Positions 52,293-61,285 of a DNA stretch of 64,000 bases are shown here, piece after piece. The position numbers and the translations under genes were made by a program. Numbering within the stretch: position 1 is the stretch's first letter; each line of letters starts with the position of its first letter. Below the pieces are notes generated by a model. It did no database searches. It saw only the letters and a list, made by a program, of their open reading frames with translations, and was not told the DNA's origin. The stretch is from Pelagibius sp048268885 (GTDB taxonomy: Bacteria; Pseudomonadota; Alphaproteobacteria; Kiloniellales; Kiloniellaceae): NCBI GenBank assembly GCA_048268885.1, contig JBLWUP010000006.1, positions 111,453 to 175,452 of the forward strand, written 5' to 3'.

Positions 52293-52994
52293 ATGATCGA
52301 TACCGTCGCTTTCGATGCCGATGACACGCTGTGGCACAACGAACATCTGTTCCAGGACACGCAGAAGGCGCTGGAGGAGATCGTGCAGCGCTACCGTCCG
52401 GGAGAGGACATCCACGACGCCCTCTTCGCGGTGGAGATGCGCAACCTGCAGCTCTTCGGTTACGGCATCAAGGGCTTCACCCTTTCCATGGTGGAGGCGG
52501 CGATCCAGCTGACCGAGGAGCGCATCACCGCGCCGGAGATCCACGAGATCGTGCGGCTCGGCAAGACCATGCTCGAGGCGCCGGTCGACCTCCTGGAGGG
52601 CGTCGAGGAAACCTTGGCGGCGGTGACCGGGCGCTTCCGCGTGATCCTCATCACCAAGGGCGACATCGTCGACCAGACCAGCAAGATCGAGCGCTCAGGC
52701 CTGGCCGATCACTTCCAGCAGGTGGAGATCGTGCCGCGCAAGGACGCCGCCATCTACGAGACGGTCTTTCGGCGCCACGGCATCGCCCCCGAACGCGCCG
52801 TGATGGTCGGCAACTCCATGCCCTCCGACGTGCTGCCGATGCTGGCGCTGGGCGGCCACGGCGTCCACGTGCCCTATGCCCTCCTGTGGGCGCATGAGGC
52901 CCACGACGAGGATCCGGTGAGCGAGCGCTTCCATCGCCTGGAAAAGCTCAGCGAGCTGCCGGACCTCCTGGAACGGCTGCGGCGGACTTCCTAG
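52293..52994 (+). CDS. HAD family hydrolase
   Basis: A 233-residue HAD phosphatase: motif I FDADDTLW with nucleophile Asp8 and Asp10, motif II LITKGD, and motif III/IV region IVPRKDAAIYETVFRRHGI ... MVGNSMPSDVLPML. Helical cap between motifs I and II (subclass I), as in YjjG/GPH-like enzymes. A nucleotidase role would fit the neighbourhood but the substrate cannot be read. It directly follows repeat B with only a weak ribosome site. Confidence 0.88.
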   Translation: MIDTVAFDADDTLWHNEHLFQDTQKALEEIVQRYRPGEDIHDALFAVEMRNLQLFGYGIKGFTLSMVEAAIQLTEERITAPEIHEIVRLGKTMLEAPVDLLEGVEETLAAVTGRFRVILITKGDIVDQTSKIERSGLADHFQQVEIVPRKDAAIYETVFRRHGIAPERAVMVGNSMPSDVLPMLALGGHGVHVPYALLWAHEAHDEDPVSERFHRLEKLSELPDLLERLRRTS

Positions 52995-53058
52995 CCACTT
53001 GCGTCCCTGCACGAAACCGACGGTTGGCCATGACAGCACGCCATGCTAAGCGCCTGAC

Positions 53059-53814
53059 ATGCTCACCGTCCTGCCCGACTTTTCCACGCTTGCCTTCCTG
53101 CTGCTCGGCGCCCTGACGGCGGGCTTCGTCACCGGCTTCGCCGGCTTCGGCACGGGCCTGGTCGCCTCCGGCTTCTGGTTCCATGTGCTGCCGCCCGCCT
53201 TCGTGCCGCCGATGGTGGTCCTGGCCTCGGTGACCGGGCAGCTGGTCGGCCTGGCCGGCCTGCGCCCGAAATTCGACTGGCCGCGCGCAACCCCCTACCT
53301 CATCGGCGGGGCGCTCGGCGTGCCGATCGGCGTCGCGGCCCTGACCCTCAGCTCCCCGGAACTGCTGCGTCTTTGCGTGGGGGGCTTCCTCGTCTGCTAC
53401 GCGGTCAGCCAGTTGACCGGCCTCACGCGGCTCAGCATCGGCCGCTGGGGCGGGCGTTCCTCGGACGCGGCGGTCGGTGTCGGCGGCGGCATCCTCGGCG
53501 GTTTTGCGGGGCTCTCCGGCCCGCTGCCGCTGATCTGGCTGCAGCTGCGCGGCGGCCCTTCGGTGGAGCAGCGCGCGGTCTACCAGCCTTTCAACCTCAT
53601 CGTCCTGGCCATGGCGGGGGTTGCCATGGCGGTGGCCGGCCGGATCGACGGCGCCGTCCTGCAGTCGTTGCTGCTGGCGGTACCGGCCACGGCGCTCGGC
53701 GCCTGGCTCGGCGCCCGGCTGTACCGCCGGGCCAGCGAGGCGACCTTTCGCAAGGTCGTCCTGACTCTGCTGCTGTTTTCGGGGACAATGCTGGTCGTGG
53801 AGAGCCTTTGGTAG
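53059..53814 (+). CDS. TauE/SafE family membrane transporter
   Basis: A 251-residue permease with about eight hydrophobic segments. LLGALTAGFVTGFAGFGTGLVASGFWFHVLPP near the N-terminus and GGGILGGFAGLSGPLPLIWLQLRG in the middle are the duplicated TauE/SafE motifs. The family exports sulfite, sulfoacetate and similar organosulfur anions; some members transport other anions. No sulfonate-degrading genes are adjacent, so the substrate is open. Confidence 0.88.
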   Translation: MLTVLPDFSTLAFLLLGALTAGFVTGFAGFGTGLVASGFWFHVLPPAFVPPMVVLASVTGQLVGLAGLRPKFDWPRATPYLIGGALGVPIGVAALTLSSPELLRLCVGGFLVCYAVSQLTGLTRLSIGRWGGRSSDAAVGVGGGILGGFAGLSGPLPLIWLQLRGGPSVEQRAVYQPFNLIVLAMAGVAMAVAGRIDGAVLQSLLLAVPATALGAWLGARLYRRASEATFRKVVLTLLLFSGTMLVVESLW

Positions 53815-53862
53815 CTCTGCGTCCGGCGCCATGCCGGCCGCGTTGAAGAAGGGAAGAACGAG

Positions 53863-54291
53863 ATGCGCTTTGATGGAGGCTGCCACTGCGGCGCCCTTGC
53901 GATCAGCTACGAAAGTGACGTACCGGCCGATGAGGCGGAGGTGCGGGCCTGCCAGTGCAGCTTCTGCCGCAAGCACGCCTCGCGCGCCGTTTCAGATCCA
54001 GCCGGCAAGATGACGCTGACGTTGCACGACGAAGCGGCCGTGCAGTGCTACCGCTTCGGTCTGGGCACCGCCGACTACTTCCTCTGCGGGCGCTGTGGAG
54101 TCTACGTGGCGGCGGTGATGCCCGACGGTGGCCGTGACTACGCCATCGCCATCATAAATGCCTTCGAAGACGGCCCGCGCTTCACGCAGCCGCTGATTCT
54201 CGCCGACTACTCGGCGGAAGACGAAACGGAACGCCGGCAGCGCCGGCGCGAACGCTGGACACCGGCCGAGATCGTCGTGGCGGCCTCTTAG
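53863..54291 (+). CDS. GFA/CENP-V family zinc protein
   Basis: A 142-residue protein of the GFA (glutathione-dependent formaldehyde-activating-like) family, a small zinc fold. Cys clusters: GGCHCGAL, ACQCSFCRKH and LCGRCGVY. Most members have no proven activity; a link to formaldehyde is not established for this one. It follows the transporter by 49 bases and may share its transcript. Confidence 0.88.
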   Translation: MRFDGGCHCGALAISYESDVPADEAEVRACQCSFCRKHASRAVSDPAGKMTLTLHDEAAVQCYRFGLGTADYFLCGRCGVYVAAVMPDGGRDYAIAIINAFEDGPRFTQPLILADYSAEDETERRQRRRERWTPAEIVVAAS

Positions 54292-54309
54292 CCCGCCGCA
54301 AGCGATCCA

Positions 54310-55422
54310 CTACTTCGTGCGGCGCATTTCCGGATGCAGGCTGTGGTCGAGGATGTGCTCGCTGCGGCCGATCACGTCGGCGCTGTGGCCGACGATCAGC
54401 GGGTCGGGCCCGTGCACCACATGACGGTTCTTCTGCGGATAGGGCAGCGACGAGAGGAAGTGCTGCATGCAGCCGAGGCGGGCGCGCTTCTTGTCGTTCG
54501 ACTTGATGACGGTCCAGGGCGCATCGGCGGTGTCGGTGTAGAAGAACATCGCCTCCTTGGCCTCGGTGTAGTCGTCCCACTTGTCGAGAGAGGCCTTGTC
54601 GATGGGTGACAGCTTCCATTGCTTCAGGGGCTCGTGCTCGCGCGACGTGAAACGGCGGCGCTGCTCCTCCTGGGTCACCGAGAACCAGTACTTGAACAGC
54701 CAGATGCCGCTGCGCACCATCATGCGCTCCAGGTCCGGACACTGGCGCATGAATTCCAGGTAGTCGTTGGCGCTGCAGAAATCCATGACGCGCTCGACGC
54801 CGGCGCGGTTGTACCAGGAGCGGTCGAAGAACACCATTTCGCCGGCGGCGGGCAGGTGCTCGATGTAGCGCTGGAAGTACCACTGAGACGTCTCGCGCTC
54901 GCTCGGTTTCTCCAGGGCGACGACCCGCGCGCCGCGGGGATTGAGGTGCTCCATGAAACGCTTGATGGTGCCGCCCTTGCCGGCCGCGTCACGGCCTTCG
55001 AAGATCAGCACGATCTTCTGGCCGCTGTTCCTCACCCACTCCTGCACCTTCAGCAGCTCGACCTGCAGCTCGGCCTTGTGCTGCTCGTAGGCCTTGCGGC
55101 GCATTTTCGTGGTGTAGGGGTACTTGCCGGACTCGAAAGCCTGGCGGATGGCGTCGGGGTCGTGGCGCATCTGCGCCAGGCGGTGCGCGGCACAGGGATG
55201 GGGCTGGTCACTCGACGCGCCCTCGGGCTTCACCGCCGGCGCATTCACGCGGCTGTTGTCCGCGCCGTTGCCCTGCGCCGCCGGTTTTGACTTCTTGGTT
55301 GCTTCGTCCGGCGCCTGGTTCGCGCCAGCGTTGGCGGCGGCGGACGCAGGCTTTGCTTCGGGCAGGGGTTTCTTGGGCGCCTTTCTGGCGCGCGGCGACG
55401 TGGTTTTCTGGGCCTCAGCCAT
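54310..55422 (-). CDS. ppk2: Polyphosphate kinase 2
   Basis: A 370-residue class I PPK2, which uses polyphosphate to phosphorylate nucleoside diphosphates (or the reverse). Walker A GRDAAGKGGTIK at 143-154, the lid and Walker B region EMVFFDRSWYNRAGVERVMDFC, and the NDKKRARLGCMQHFL motif are conserved. Residues 1-80 are an Ala/Lys/Pro-rich low-complexity extension not part of the enzyme core. Convergent with the GFA gene. Confidence 0.94.
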   Translation of the reverse strand: MAEAQKTTSPRARKAPKKPLPEAKPASAAANAGANQAPDEATKKSKPAAQGNGADNSRVNAPAVKPEGASSDQPHPCAAHRLAQMRHDPDAIRQAFESGKYPYTTKMRRKAYEQHKAELQVELLKVQEWVRNSGQKIVLIFEGRDAAGKGGTIKRFMEHLNPRGARVVALEKPSERETSQWYFQRYIEHLPAAGEMVFFDRSWYNRAGVERVMDFCSANDYLEFMRQCPDLERMMVRSGIWLFKYWFSVTQEEQRRRFTSREHEPLKQWKLSPIDKASLDKWDDYTEAKEAMFFYTDTADAPWTVIKSNDKKRARLGCMQHFLSSLPYPQKNRHVVHGPDPLIVGHSADVIGRSEHILDHSLHPEMRRTK

Positions 55423-55543
55423 GATTTGATCCCCTTTTCCCAGCCCAAAAGGCTACGTGATCCGTGATGCTTCACGGACTGTATATGACGTTTTGATGAA
55501 GGTTCAGTTTCTCACAGCCGGGAGGCGAGGGGGTTGAGGGAGA

Positions 55544-56578
55544 TCAATTTCCGGCGCTGGAAAGCGGATTGCGCGGGCCCCGGAACCGTTGCCGATAGCG
55601 GGCCGGCGTGATTCCGCTGTGGCGTTTGAAAAGGCGCCGGAAAAAGGCGGGATCTTCGTAGCCTACGGCGGCGCCGACCTGCTCGGTCGGCCAGTCGGTC
55701 GTCTCCAGGTACTCCTTGGCCTCCTCGATGCGCAGGGTCTGTACGTAGGCCACAGGTTTGAAGCCGGTCGCCGCCCGAAAGCGCCGCTTGAAGCTGCGCT
55801 CGGGCAGACCGGAGCGTTCGGCCATGCGGCTCACCGGGTTGGGCGCGGCGTAGTGGTCGGCGATCCAGGCCTGGCAGTCGGCGATGATCTGGTCGTCGTG
55901 CGGGCGCGGCCTGGTCATGGCGGCATAGGGCAACTGCCCGTCGCTGCGGTCGCCGATCAGGAAGGTCTTGGCCATGCGCCGGGCTTCCTTTTCGCCGCAG
56001 AACCGGGCGATGAGATAGAGCGCGAGATCCTCCCAGGAGGACGCGCCGCCCGTCGTGATGATGTCCTGCTTCGGGTGTGCCGGCGTCAGGACCTCGGTGA
56101 CGTTCAGCTTTACCTGGGGAAAGTGCCGTTGGAAGAGTTCGCGATACGCCCAATGGGTGGTGGCCGCGCAGTCGTCGAGCAGGCCCGCTTCTGCGACCAG
56201 CACAGAGCCGGTGCAGACGGCGGCGATCAGCGCGCCCTGCTGGTGCTGGCGGCGCACCCAGTCGACCGATTCCGGCCAAGCGCCCTGCGGTTCGAAATCG
56301 ATCGGGATGGCATAGTCGGAAACCACCACGATGTCGCTGGAGGCCGTTTCCGCGAGGCTCGCGTGCGGCGCCACCGGCGCCCCGCCCCAGCAGCGGAACG
56401 GCGCCTTGTCCGGCGAGACGATGCGCACCTCCAGCGGCGGTGCGCTTTCCACCTCGCCGGTGATGTGCGACCAGATCCGCCCGGCCGAAGACAGCACGTC
56501 ATACAGGCCGTAGAGAACCGAAGCGGAGCTCTCAGGCAGGGCTAAGATGTTGACCTTCAGTGCATTTTTCGGCGCCAT
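55544..56578 (-). CDS. GlxA family transcriptional regulator (DJ-1/PfpI plus AraC)
   Basis: A 344-residue regulator. The N-terminal 200 residues form a DJ-1/PfpI-like domain (VNILALPESSASVLYGLYDVL, IAAVCTGSVLVAEAGLLDD with the elbow Cys, TTGGASSWEDLALYLI). The C-terminal 100 residues are an AraC helix-turn-helix pair (SGLPERSFKRRFRAATGFKPVAYVQTLRIEEAKEYLE, VGYEDPAFFRRLFKRHSGITPARYRQRF). Relatives control quaternary-amine catabolism (GbdR, CdhR) among others. It is divergent from the methyltransferase gene with about 110 bases between, the most likely target. Confidence 0.9.
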   Translation of the reverse strand: MAPKNALKVNILALPESSASVLYGLYDVLSSAGRIWSHITGEVESAPPLEVRIVSPDKAPFRCWGGAPVAPHASLAETASSDIVVVSDYAIPIDFEPQGAWPESVDWVRRQHQQGALIAAVCTGSVLVAEAGLLDDCAATTHWAYRELFQRHFPQVKLNVTEVLTPAHPKQDIITTGGASSWEDLALYLIARFCGEKEARRMAKTFLIGDRSDGQLPYAAMTRPRPHDDQIIADCQAWIADHYAAPNPVSRMAERSGLPERSFKRRFRAATGFKPVAYVQTLRIEEAKEYLETTDWPTEQVGAAVGYEDPAFFRRLFKRHSGITPARYRQRFRGPRNPLSSAGN

Positions 56579-56690
56579 CGCAGGCTCCCTGCAATTTTGG
56601 GTGGTCTGGCCCGTTTGCCACCTTTGCGGCTTTTCTGCCCCTTACTCTTTCGGGCGGCTTTGTGCAATCTCCGATCCGCCGCGATTCAGT

Positions 56691-57797
56691 ATGAAAGCGA
56701 TCCGAGATATGAGTGAAGCCGAACTTCAACTGCCGCCCTACGAGGCGGCGGATGCCGACAAATTTGCAGAACGCATGGCCGGGCTGGTGGATGCGGCGGC
56801 GGTGACCGTCATGGTGTCCGTCGGCCACCGGACCGGCCTGTTCGACACCCTGGCCAAGCTGCCGCCCAGCACCTCGGCCGATATCGCCGAGGCGGCCATC
56901 CTGTCGGAGCGCTATGTGCGTGAGTGGCTCGCCGCCATGGTGACCGGTGGGATCGTCACCTACGACCAGAAGCGCGGAACCTACAGCCTGCCGCCTGAGC
57001 ATGCCGCCTGCCTGACGCGGGGCGCTCCGCTCGGCAACTTTGGCGTCGCCGCAAATGCGATCCCGGTGATCGCCGCCAGCCATGACCGCATCGTCGAATG
57101 CTTCGAGACCGGCGAGGGCACCCGCTACGACGACTATCCCTGTTTCCACCAGATGATGGCGGAGGACAGCGGCCAGACTGTGGTGGATCAGCTTTTCGAT
57201 CTCATCCTGCCGCTGGCCCCGGAGTTGCCGGGCCGCCTGGCCGAGGGCATCGACGTGCTGGACGCCGGTTGCGGCAGCGGCCGTGCGCTGATCGCCATGG
57301 CCGAGCGTTTTCCCAACAGCCGCTTCACCGGCTATGACCTCTGTGCCGATGCCATCGCCAACGCCAGGCAGGCGGCCTCCGCGGTCGGGCTCGCCAATGT
57401 CCGTTTCGAGCAGCGCGACCTCACCGGCTTCGACGAGACGGAAGGCTACGACCTCGTCACTTCCTTCGACGCGGTGCACGACCAGAAGGACCCGCAAGGG
57501 CTGCTGAACGGTCTCCACGGCGCGCTGCGGCCCGGCGGTGTCTACCTGATGCAGGATATCGGCGGCTCGGCGAAGCTGGAGAACAATCGGGACTTCCCCA
57601 TGGCCGCCTTCCTCTACACCGTTTCCTGCATGCACTGCATGCCGGTCTCGCTGGGCCAGGGAGGCGCCGGTCTGGGCACCATGTGGGGCTGGGAAACGGC
57701 CCTGGAAATGCTGCGGGCGGCCGGGTTCAAGGCGCCGGAGAAGTCGCTCTTCGACCACGATCCCCTGAACGTCTGGTTCGTTTCGCGCAAGGACTGA
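56691..57797 (+). CDS. Class I SAM-dependent methyltransferase with N-terminal winged helix
   Basis: A 368-residue protein resembling Rv2258c-type methyltransferases. A dimerisation/winged-helix region (SVGHRTGLFDTLAKLPPSTSADIAEAAILSERYVREWLAAMVTGGI) precedes a Rossmann methyltransferase domain with SAM motif I VLDAGCGSGRALIAMA near 190-205, GYDLCADAI and FDAVHDQKDPQGLL. Substrate unknown. The start was set at 56691; ATGs at 56547 (which would overlap the divergent regulator) and 56709 are alternatives, and none has a strong ribosome site. Confidence 0.82.
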   Translation: MKAIRDMSEAELQLPPYEAADADKFAERMAGLVDAAAVTVMVSVGHRTGLFDTLAKLPPSTSADIAEAAILSERYVREWLAAMVTGGIVTYDQKRGTYSLPPEHAACLTRGAPLGNFGVAANAIPVIAASHDRIVECFETGEGTRYDDYPCFHQMMAEDSGQTVVDQLFDLILPLAPELPGRLAEGIDVLDAGCGSGRALIAMAERFPNSRFTGYDLCADAIANARQAASAVGLANVRFEQRDLTGFDETEGYDLVTSFDAVHDQKDPQGLLNGLHGALRPGGVYLMQDIGGSAKLENNRDFPMAAFLYTVSCMHCMPVSLGQGGAGLGTMWGWETALEMLRAAGFKAPEKSLFDHDPLNVWFVSRKD

Positions 57798-57941
57798 CCC
57801 TTTCATTCAGGTCAGGGCCTTGCGGTGGCGGGGAAGGCGGCTTCTGCGGTGACGGCGGCCTTCCCCGTCCTCCTTCACGCCGGCACGATGTTGCGCCCAA
57901 AGGTTGTCGCGGCTTGACAGCAGGGGATACCCAGAGTTATT

Positions 57942-57953
57942 GAATGGTCGTTC
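57942..57953. promoter_or_regulatory. Shared motif upstream of the TetR gene
   Basis: GAATGGTCGTTC, preceded by TTATT, 35 bases before the TTG start of the TetR-type gene. The same motif, inverted, lies before the peroxiredoxin gene at 58615-58626, so it is a candidate operator for this regulator. Confidence 0.5.
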
Positions 57954-57987
57954 TGGAATTCTTGCCGTAGACGGAGAAGGGCGGACC

Positions 57988-58569
57988 TTGGCACGGCCCC
58001 GCGAGTTCGAACGTGATGATGTGGTGGAGAAGGCGCTGGGCGTCTTCTGGCGCCAGGGCTATCAGGCCACGTCGGTGCAGGATCTGGTGGAGGCCACCGG
58101 CCTCAACCGGGGCAGCCTCTACGATACCTTCGGCGACAAGCACGGGCTGTTCCTGGAAGTCATCGAGCACTACCGCAGCAACGTCACCGCGCGGCGCCTC
58201 GCCAAGCTGGAGGAGCCCGGCCCGGCGCGCGAGAAGATCGCGACCTTCTTCAAGGAAGTCGTCGAGTTTTCGGTCGGCGAGGGGCGGCTGCTCGGCTGTC
58301 TCATGACCAATTCGGCGATCGAGCTGGCGCCCCATGACCGCGATACCCGCCTGGCGGTGGCCGCCAACATGGCGGCGATGGAGAGCACCTTTCGGCGGGT
58401 GCTGACCCGGGCAAAGAAGAACGGCGAGATCGCCGCCGACAAGTCGCCGGCCGACCTCGCCCGTTTTCTCACCGCCACCGCCAACGGCCTGCGGGTCATG
58501 GCCAAGGTGACGCCCGAGCGCGCGGCCCTGCGCAGCGTGGTACGCATCGCCCTGGAGTGCCTTGATTGA
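57988..58569 (+). CDS. TetR family transcriptional regulator
   Basis: A 193-residue TetR/AcrR-type repressor beginning LARPREFERDDVVEKALGVFWRQGYQATSVQDLVEATGLNRGSLYDTFGDKHGLFLEVIEHY, the standard N-terminal helix-turn-helix. The C-terminal domain (SVGEGRLLGCLMTNSAIEL ... RFLTATANGLRVMAKV) is of the common TetR_C type with one Cys. The TTG start at 57988 follows GGAGAAGG and fits the family N-terminus; a longer reading frame begins at 57904. It is upstream of, and in line with, a peroxiredoxin-like gene with a shared motif. Confidence 0.8.
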   Translation: MARPREFERDDVVEKALGVFWRQGYQATSVQDLVEATGLNRGSLYDTFGDKHGLFLEVIEHYRSNVTARRLAKLEEPGPAREKIATFFKEVVEFSVGEGRLLGCLMTNSAIELAPHDRDTRLAVAANMAAMESTFRRVLTRAKKNGEIAADKSPADLARFLTATANGLRVMAKVTPERAALRSVVRIALECLD

Positions 58570-58614
58570 CCGGGCGCCGGACCGCGCCGGCCGAAAATTT
58601 TTTGCACTATTTTT

Positions 58615-58626
58615 GAACGAATATTC
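58615..58626. promoter_or_regulatory. Shared motif upstream of the peroxiredoxin gene
   Basis: GAACGAATATTC; its reverse complement GAATATTCGTTC matches GAATGGTCGTTC at 57942-57953 in ten of twelve positions, and the flanking TTAT also agrees. It lies about 30 bases before the peroxiredoxin start codon. Confidence 0.5.
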
Positions 58627-58654
58627 CATAACCAGACCGAGAGGAGTTGCAACT

Positions 58655-59179
58655 ATGTTGAAGACACGACAAGCCGCCCCGGAGATGTCTTTCCCGACGC
58701 TTGAGGGGGAAAACTGGACGCTTTCCGAGCGCAAGCCGGAGAGCCTCTCCATGGTCGTCGCCTACCGCGGCGCCCATTGCCCCATGTGCCGGAACTATCT
58801 GCAGGAGCTGAACCAGCGCCTTGGGGAGTTCGAGGAGCGGGGCGTCGACGTGGTGGCGGTGAGCAGCGACGGCAAGGAGCGCGCCATGTCGGCCAAGACG
58901 GACTGGGAACTGTCGAAGCTGCCGATCGCCTACGGGCTCAGCATCGATAAGGCCCGCGAGCTGGGTCTCTACGTCTCCACCAGCCGCGGCACCACTTCCA
59001 TCGGCATCGAGGAGCCGGCCATGTTCAACGAACCGGGCCTCTTCCTGGTGAAGCCGGACGGCACGCTCTACGCCGCCTACATCCAGACCATGCCTTTCGC
59101 GCGCCCGCCGCTCGACCAGCTGCTGAAGGCCATCGACTTCATCAAGGAGAAGGACTACCCCGCCCGCGGCGAGGCATAA
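58655..59179 (+). CDS. Peroxiredoxin-like (AhpC/TSA family) protein
   Basis: A 174-residue thioredoxin-fold protein. Cys42 and Cys45 lie in VAYRGAHCPMCRNYLQELNQRL, a CxxC in place of the usual TxxC of peroxiredoxins, so it may work as a thiol-disulfide reductase or an atypical peroxidase. The rest (VVAVSSDGKERAMSAK, LPIAYGLSIDKARELGLYVS, FNEPGLFLVKPDGTLYAAYIQ) is AhpC/TSA-like. GAGAGGAG precedes the ATG. Its promoter holds the motif shared with the TetR gene. Confidence 0.85.
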   Translation: MLKTRQAAPEMSFPTLEGENWTLSERKPESLSMVVAYRGAHCPMCRNYLQELNQRLGEFEERGVDVVAVSSDGKERAMSAKTDWELSKLPIAYGLSIDKARELGLYVSTSRGTTSIGIEEPAMFNEPGLFLVKPDGTLYAAYIQTMPFARPPLDQLLKAIDFIKEKDYPARGEA

Positions 59180-59211
59180 GCGTCTCTCCCCCTTAAAGAC
59201 GCGTGGGCGGC

Positions 59212-59307
59212 TCACCCCCCTCCCAACCTCCCCCCATCAAGGGGGGAGGGGTTTCTCTCGAGCAGCCTTGCAAGATATCCCCTCCCCCTTCGATGAGGGA
59301 GGGGGTG
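59212..59307. repeat. Dispersed repeat C, GC-rich palindrome
   Basis: CACCCCCCTCCCAACCTCCCCCC at the left and CCCCTCCCCCTTC...GAGGGAGGGGGTG at the right form nested inverted repeats in the gap between the peroxiredoxin and TRAP genes. It resembles repeat B in style but not in sequence. (The left block is given in outline only.). Confidence 0.6.
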
Positions 59308-59324
59308 ACGCCGCTAGCGGGACG

Positions 59325-60401
59325 CTATTCGCCCGCGTATTTGGCGATCAGGGCCTTGGCGTCGTCGACCAGGGCCTGGCCGTCCTTGCCGGCCTTGTCC
59401 ATCTCCGCGATCCAGCCCTCTGCGACGCCGGCCGTGGCGGCCTGCCAGCGCGCCAGCTCCTCGCCTTCGATGGTGGTGAAGCTGTCGCCCAGGTCGGCGG
59501 CGGCCTTGCGTCCGGGCACTTCGGCCTCGTCCCACAGCTTGCCGGTCTGCTTGGCCAGCGCCGTGCCGGAGTTGTCGTCGATCACCTTCTTCAGGTCGTC
59601 GGGCAGCGCCTCGTAGCGCGCCTTGTTCATGGCGAAGAGAAAGACGGCGGTGTAGAGGCCACGCCGGCCGCCGATCTCGGTATGGCTCTTGGTCAGTTCA
59701 TGAACCTTCAGGGGCAGGGTGACCTCGTAGGGCAGTGCCGCGCCGTCGATGACGCCGCGCGAGAGGGACTCCGGCACCGCCGGTACCGGCATGCCGACCG
59801 GCGTGGCGCCCAGCGCCTTCAGGGCGGCATTGGTCATGCGCGTCGGCGCGCGCAGCTTCAGCCCGTTGAAGTCTTCCAGGGTCTTCACCGCTTCGCCGCG
59901 CAGATGCAGGGTGCCCGGCGCGTGGACGTGAACCATCAGCGGGTGGATGTCCTTGAAGTCCTCGCGCGCGTGCTTTTTGTAGAACTCGTGGGCGGCTTGG
60001 CTGGTCGCTTCGGCGGAGGCGGCCATGAACGGCAGTTCGAAGACCTCGATGGTCGGGAAACGTCCGGCGGTGTAGCCGGGCAGGGTCCAGACGATGTCGA
60101 CCACGCCGTCGCGCACCTGGTCGTACAGCGCCGGCGGTTTGCCGCCCAGCTGCATGGAGGGATAGATCTCGATCTTGATGCGTCCGCCGGACTCAGCCTC
60201 GACCTTGCGCGCCCAGGGCTCGATGAAGTCCTTGTGCGTGGTCGACGGCGGCGGCAGGAAGTGGTGCACCCGCAGGGTGACCTCCTGCGCCAGGCCGGAC
60301 GCCGCGCCGAATGGCCCGTTCAGGAGACCGGCGGCCAGCAGCACGAGTGCTGCCGCGAAAGCGCGGCGGAGCGGCCGCGGCGCAGGTGACGGTTTCGACA
60401 T
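59325..60401 (-). CDS. TRAP transporter substrate-binding protein (DctP family)
   Basis: A 358-residue periplasmic protein with a signal peptide (about 12-38, ending in GLAQ). VTLRVHHFLPPPSTTHKDFIEPWARKVEAESGGRIKIEIYPSMQLGG is the DctP N-terminus; the specificity Arg is in FNGLKLRAPTRMTNAALKALG, followed by VGMPVPAVPESLSRGVIDGAALPYE. No dctQ or dctM membrane gene is adjacent, which is unusual, so it must use a distant TRAP permease or another partner. The start at 60401 gives a proper signal peptide. Confidence 0.9.
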   Translation of the reverse strand: MSKPSPAPRPLRRAFAAALVLLAAGLLNGPFGAASGLAQEVTLRVHHFLPPPSTTHKDFIEPWARKVEAESGGRIKIEIYPSMQLGGKPPALYDQVRDGVVDIVWTLPGYTAGRFPTIEVFELPFMAASAEATSQAAHEFYKKHAREDFKDIHPLMVHVHAPGTLHLRGEAVKTLEDFNGLKLRAPTRMTNAALKALGATPVGMPVPAVPESLSRGVIDGAALPYEVTLPLKVHELTKSHTEIGGRRGLYTAVFLFAMNKARYEALPDDLKKVIDDNSGTALAKQTGKLWDEAEVPGRKAAADLGDSFTTIEGEELARWQAATAGVAEGWIAEMDKAGKDGQALVDDAKALIAKYAGE

Positions 60402-60691
60402 CTTGTTGCTCGCTTTCCCTGTTCGGCGGCTATCAGGCGCTGCCATGTTGGCGCGCACCTTAGCGCGCGCGACCCTCTGAAAGCGACCGGGAATGCGGTC
60501 TTTGCACCTGACCAGTCGAGCGCCCCGGCGGGTCTTCGGATCGTCGCTCACGTGCGCGAAGGCGAATCGCAAGCCCTTGGTTGAACGAGGCAATTCTGAC
60601 GTCCGCCGAAATGGTTTATGGTCCCGACTCGGCAGGGGACCTAGAATGGTCTCCTCGAAAAAAGGTGGGGCCCCTTGGGCAAGGAGTGATC

Positions 60692-61174
60692 ATGAAAGGC
60701 GACAAGAAGGTCATCGAGTACCTCAACAAAGCGCTGAAGAACGAACTGACGGCCATCAACCAGTATTTCCTGCATGCGCGCATGCTGAAGGACTGGGGCA
60801 TCACCCGCATGGCCGAGCACGAGTACGAAGAATCCATCGATGAGATGAAGCACGCCGACGAACTCGTCGAGCGCATTCTTTTCCTGGAAGGCCTGCCCAA
60901 TCTTCAGGAACTCGGCAAGCTCATGATCGGCGAAGACGTCAAAGAGATCATGGAGTGCGATCTGAAGCTGGAGATGGACGCGGTGCCGCTGCTGCGCGAA
61001 GCCATCGCCCACTGCGAGAAATCCAGCGACTACGTGTCTCGCCAGCTTTTCACCTCGATCCTCGATTCCGAGGAGGAGCACATCGACTGGCTGGAAACCA
61101 ATCTGGAACTGCTGGAGAAGATGGGCCTGCAGAACTTCATCCAGTTCCAGAGCAAGCCTTCAGAGGGCTCTTAG
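60692..61174 (+). CDS. bfr: Bacterioferritin
   Basis: A 160-residue ferritin-like subunit storing iron in a 24-mer. The ferroxidase residues Glu18, Glu51, His54, Glu127-region EEEH are present, and Met52 is the heme ligand typical of Bfr. MKGDKKVIEYLNKALKNELTAINQYFLHARML is the classical N-terminus. AAGGAG precedes the ATG at 60692. It is followed convergently by bfd, whose product releases iron from bacterioferritin. The upstream gap 60402-60691 holds its promoter region, in which I could not fix the elements. Confidence 0.96.
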   Translation: MKGDKKVIEYLNKALKNELTAINQYFLHARMLKDWGITRMAEHEYEESIDEMKHADELVERILFLEGLPNLQELGKLMIGEDVKEIMECDLKLEMDAVPLLREAIAHCEKSSDYVSRQLFTSILDSEEEHIDWLETNLELLEKMGLQNFIQFQSKPSEGS

Positions 61175-61285
61175 CCGCGCAGGCTTCCTCAGAGCTGAGG
61201 CGCAGACCGCGGCGGGGGCCCGCGGCGACTTTCCGGCCCGACGCTCTTCTTGAGGCGGACTTGTTCTAAAGCGGACTTGGCGGCG

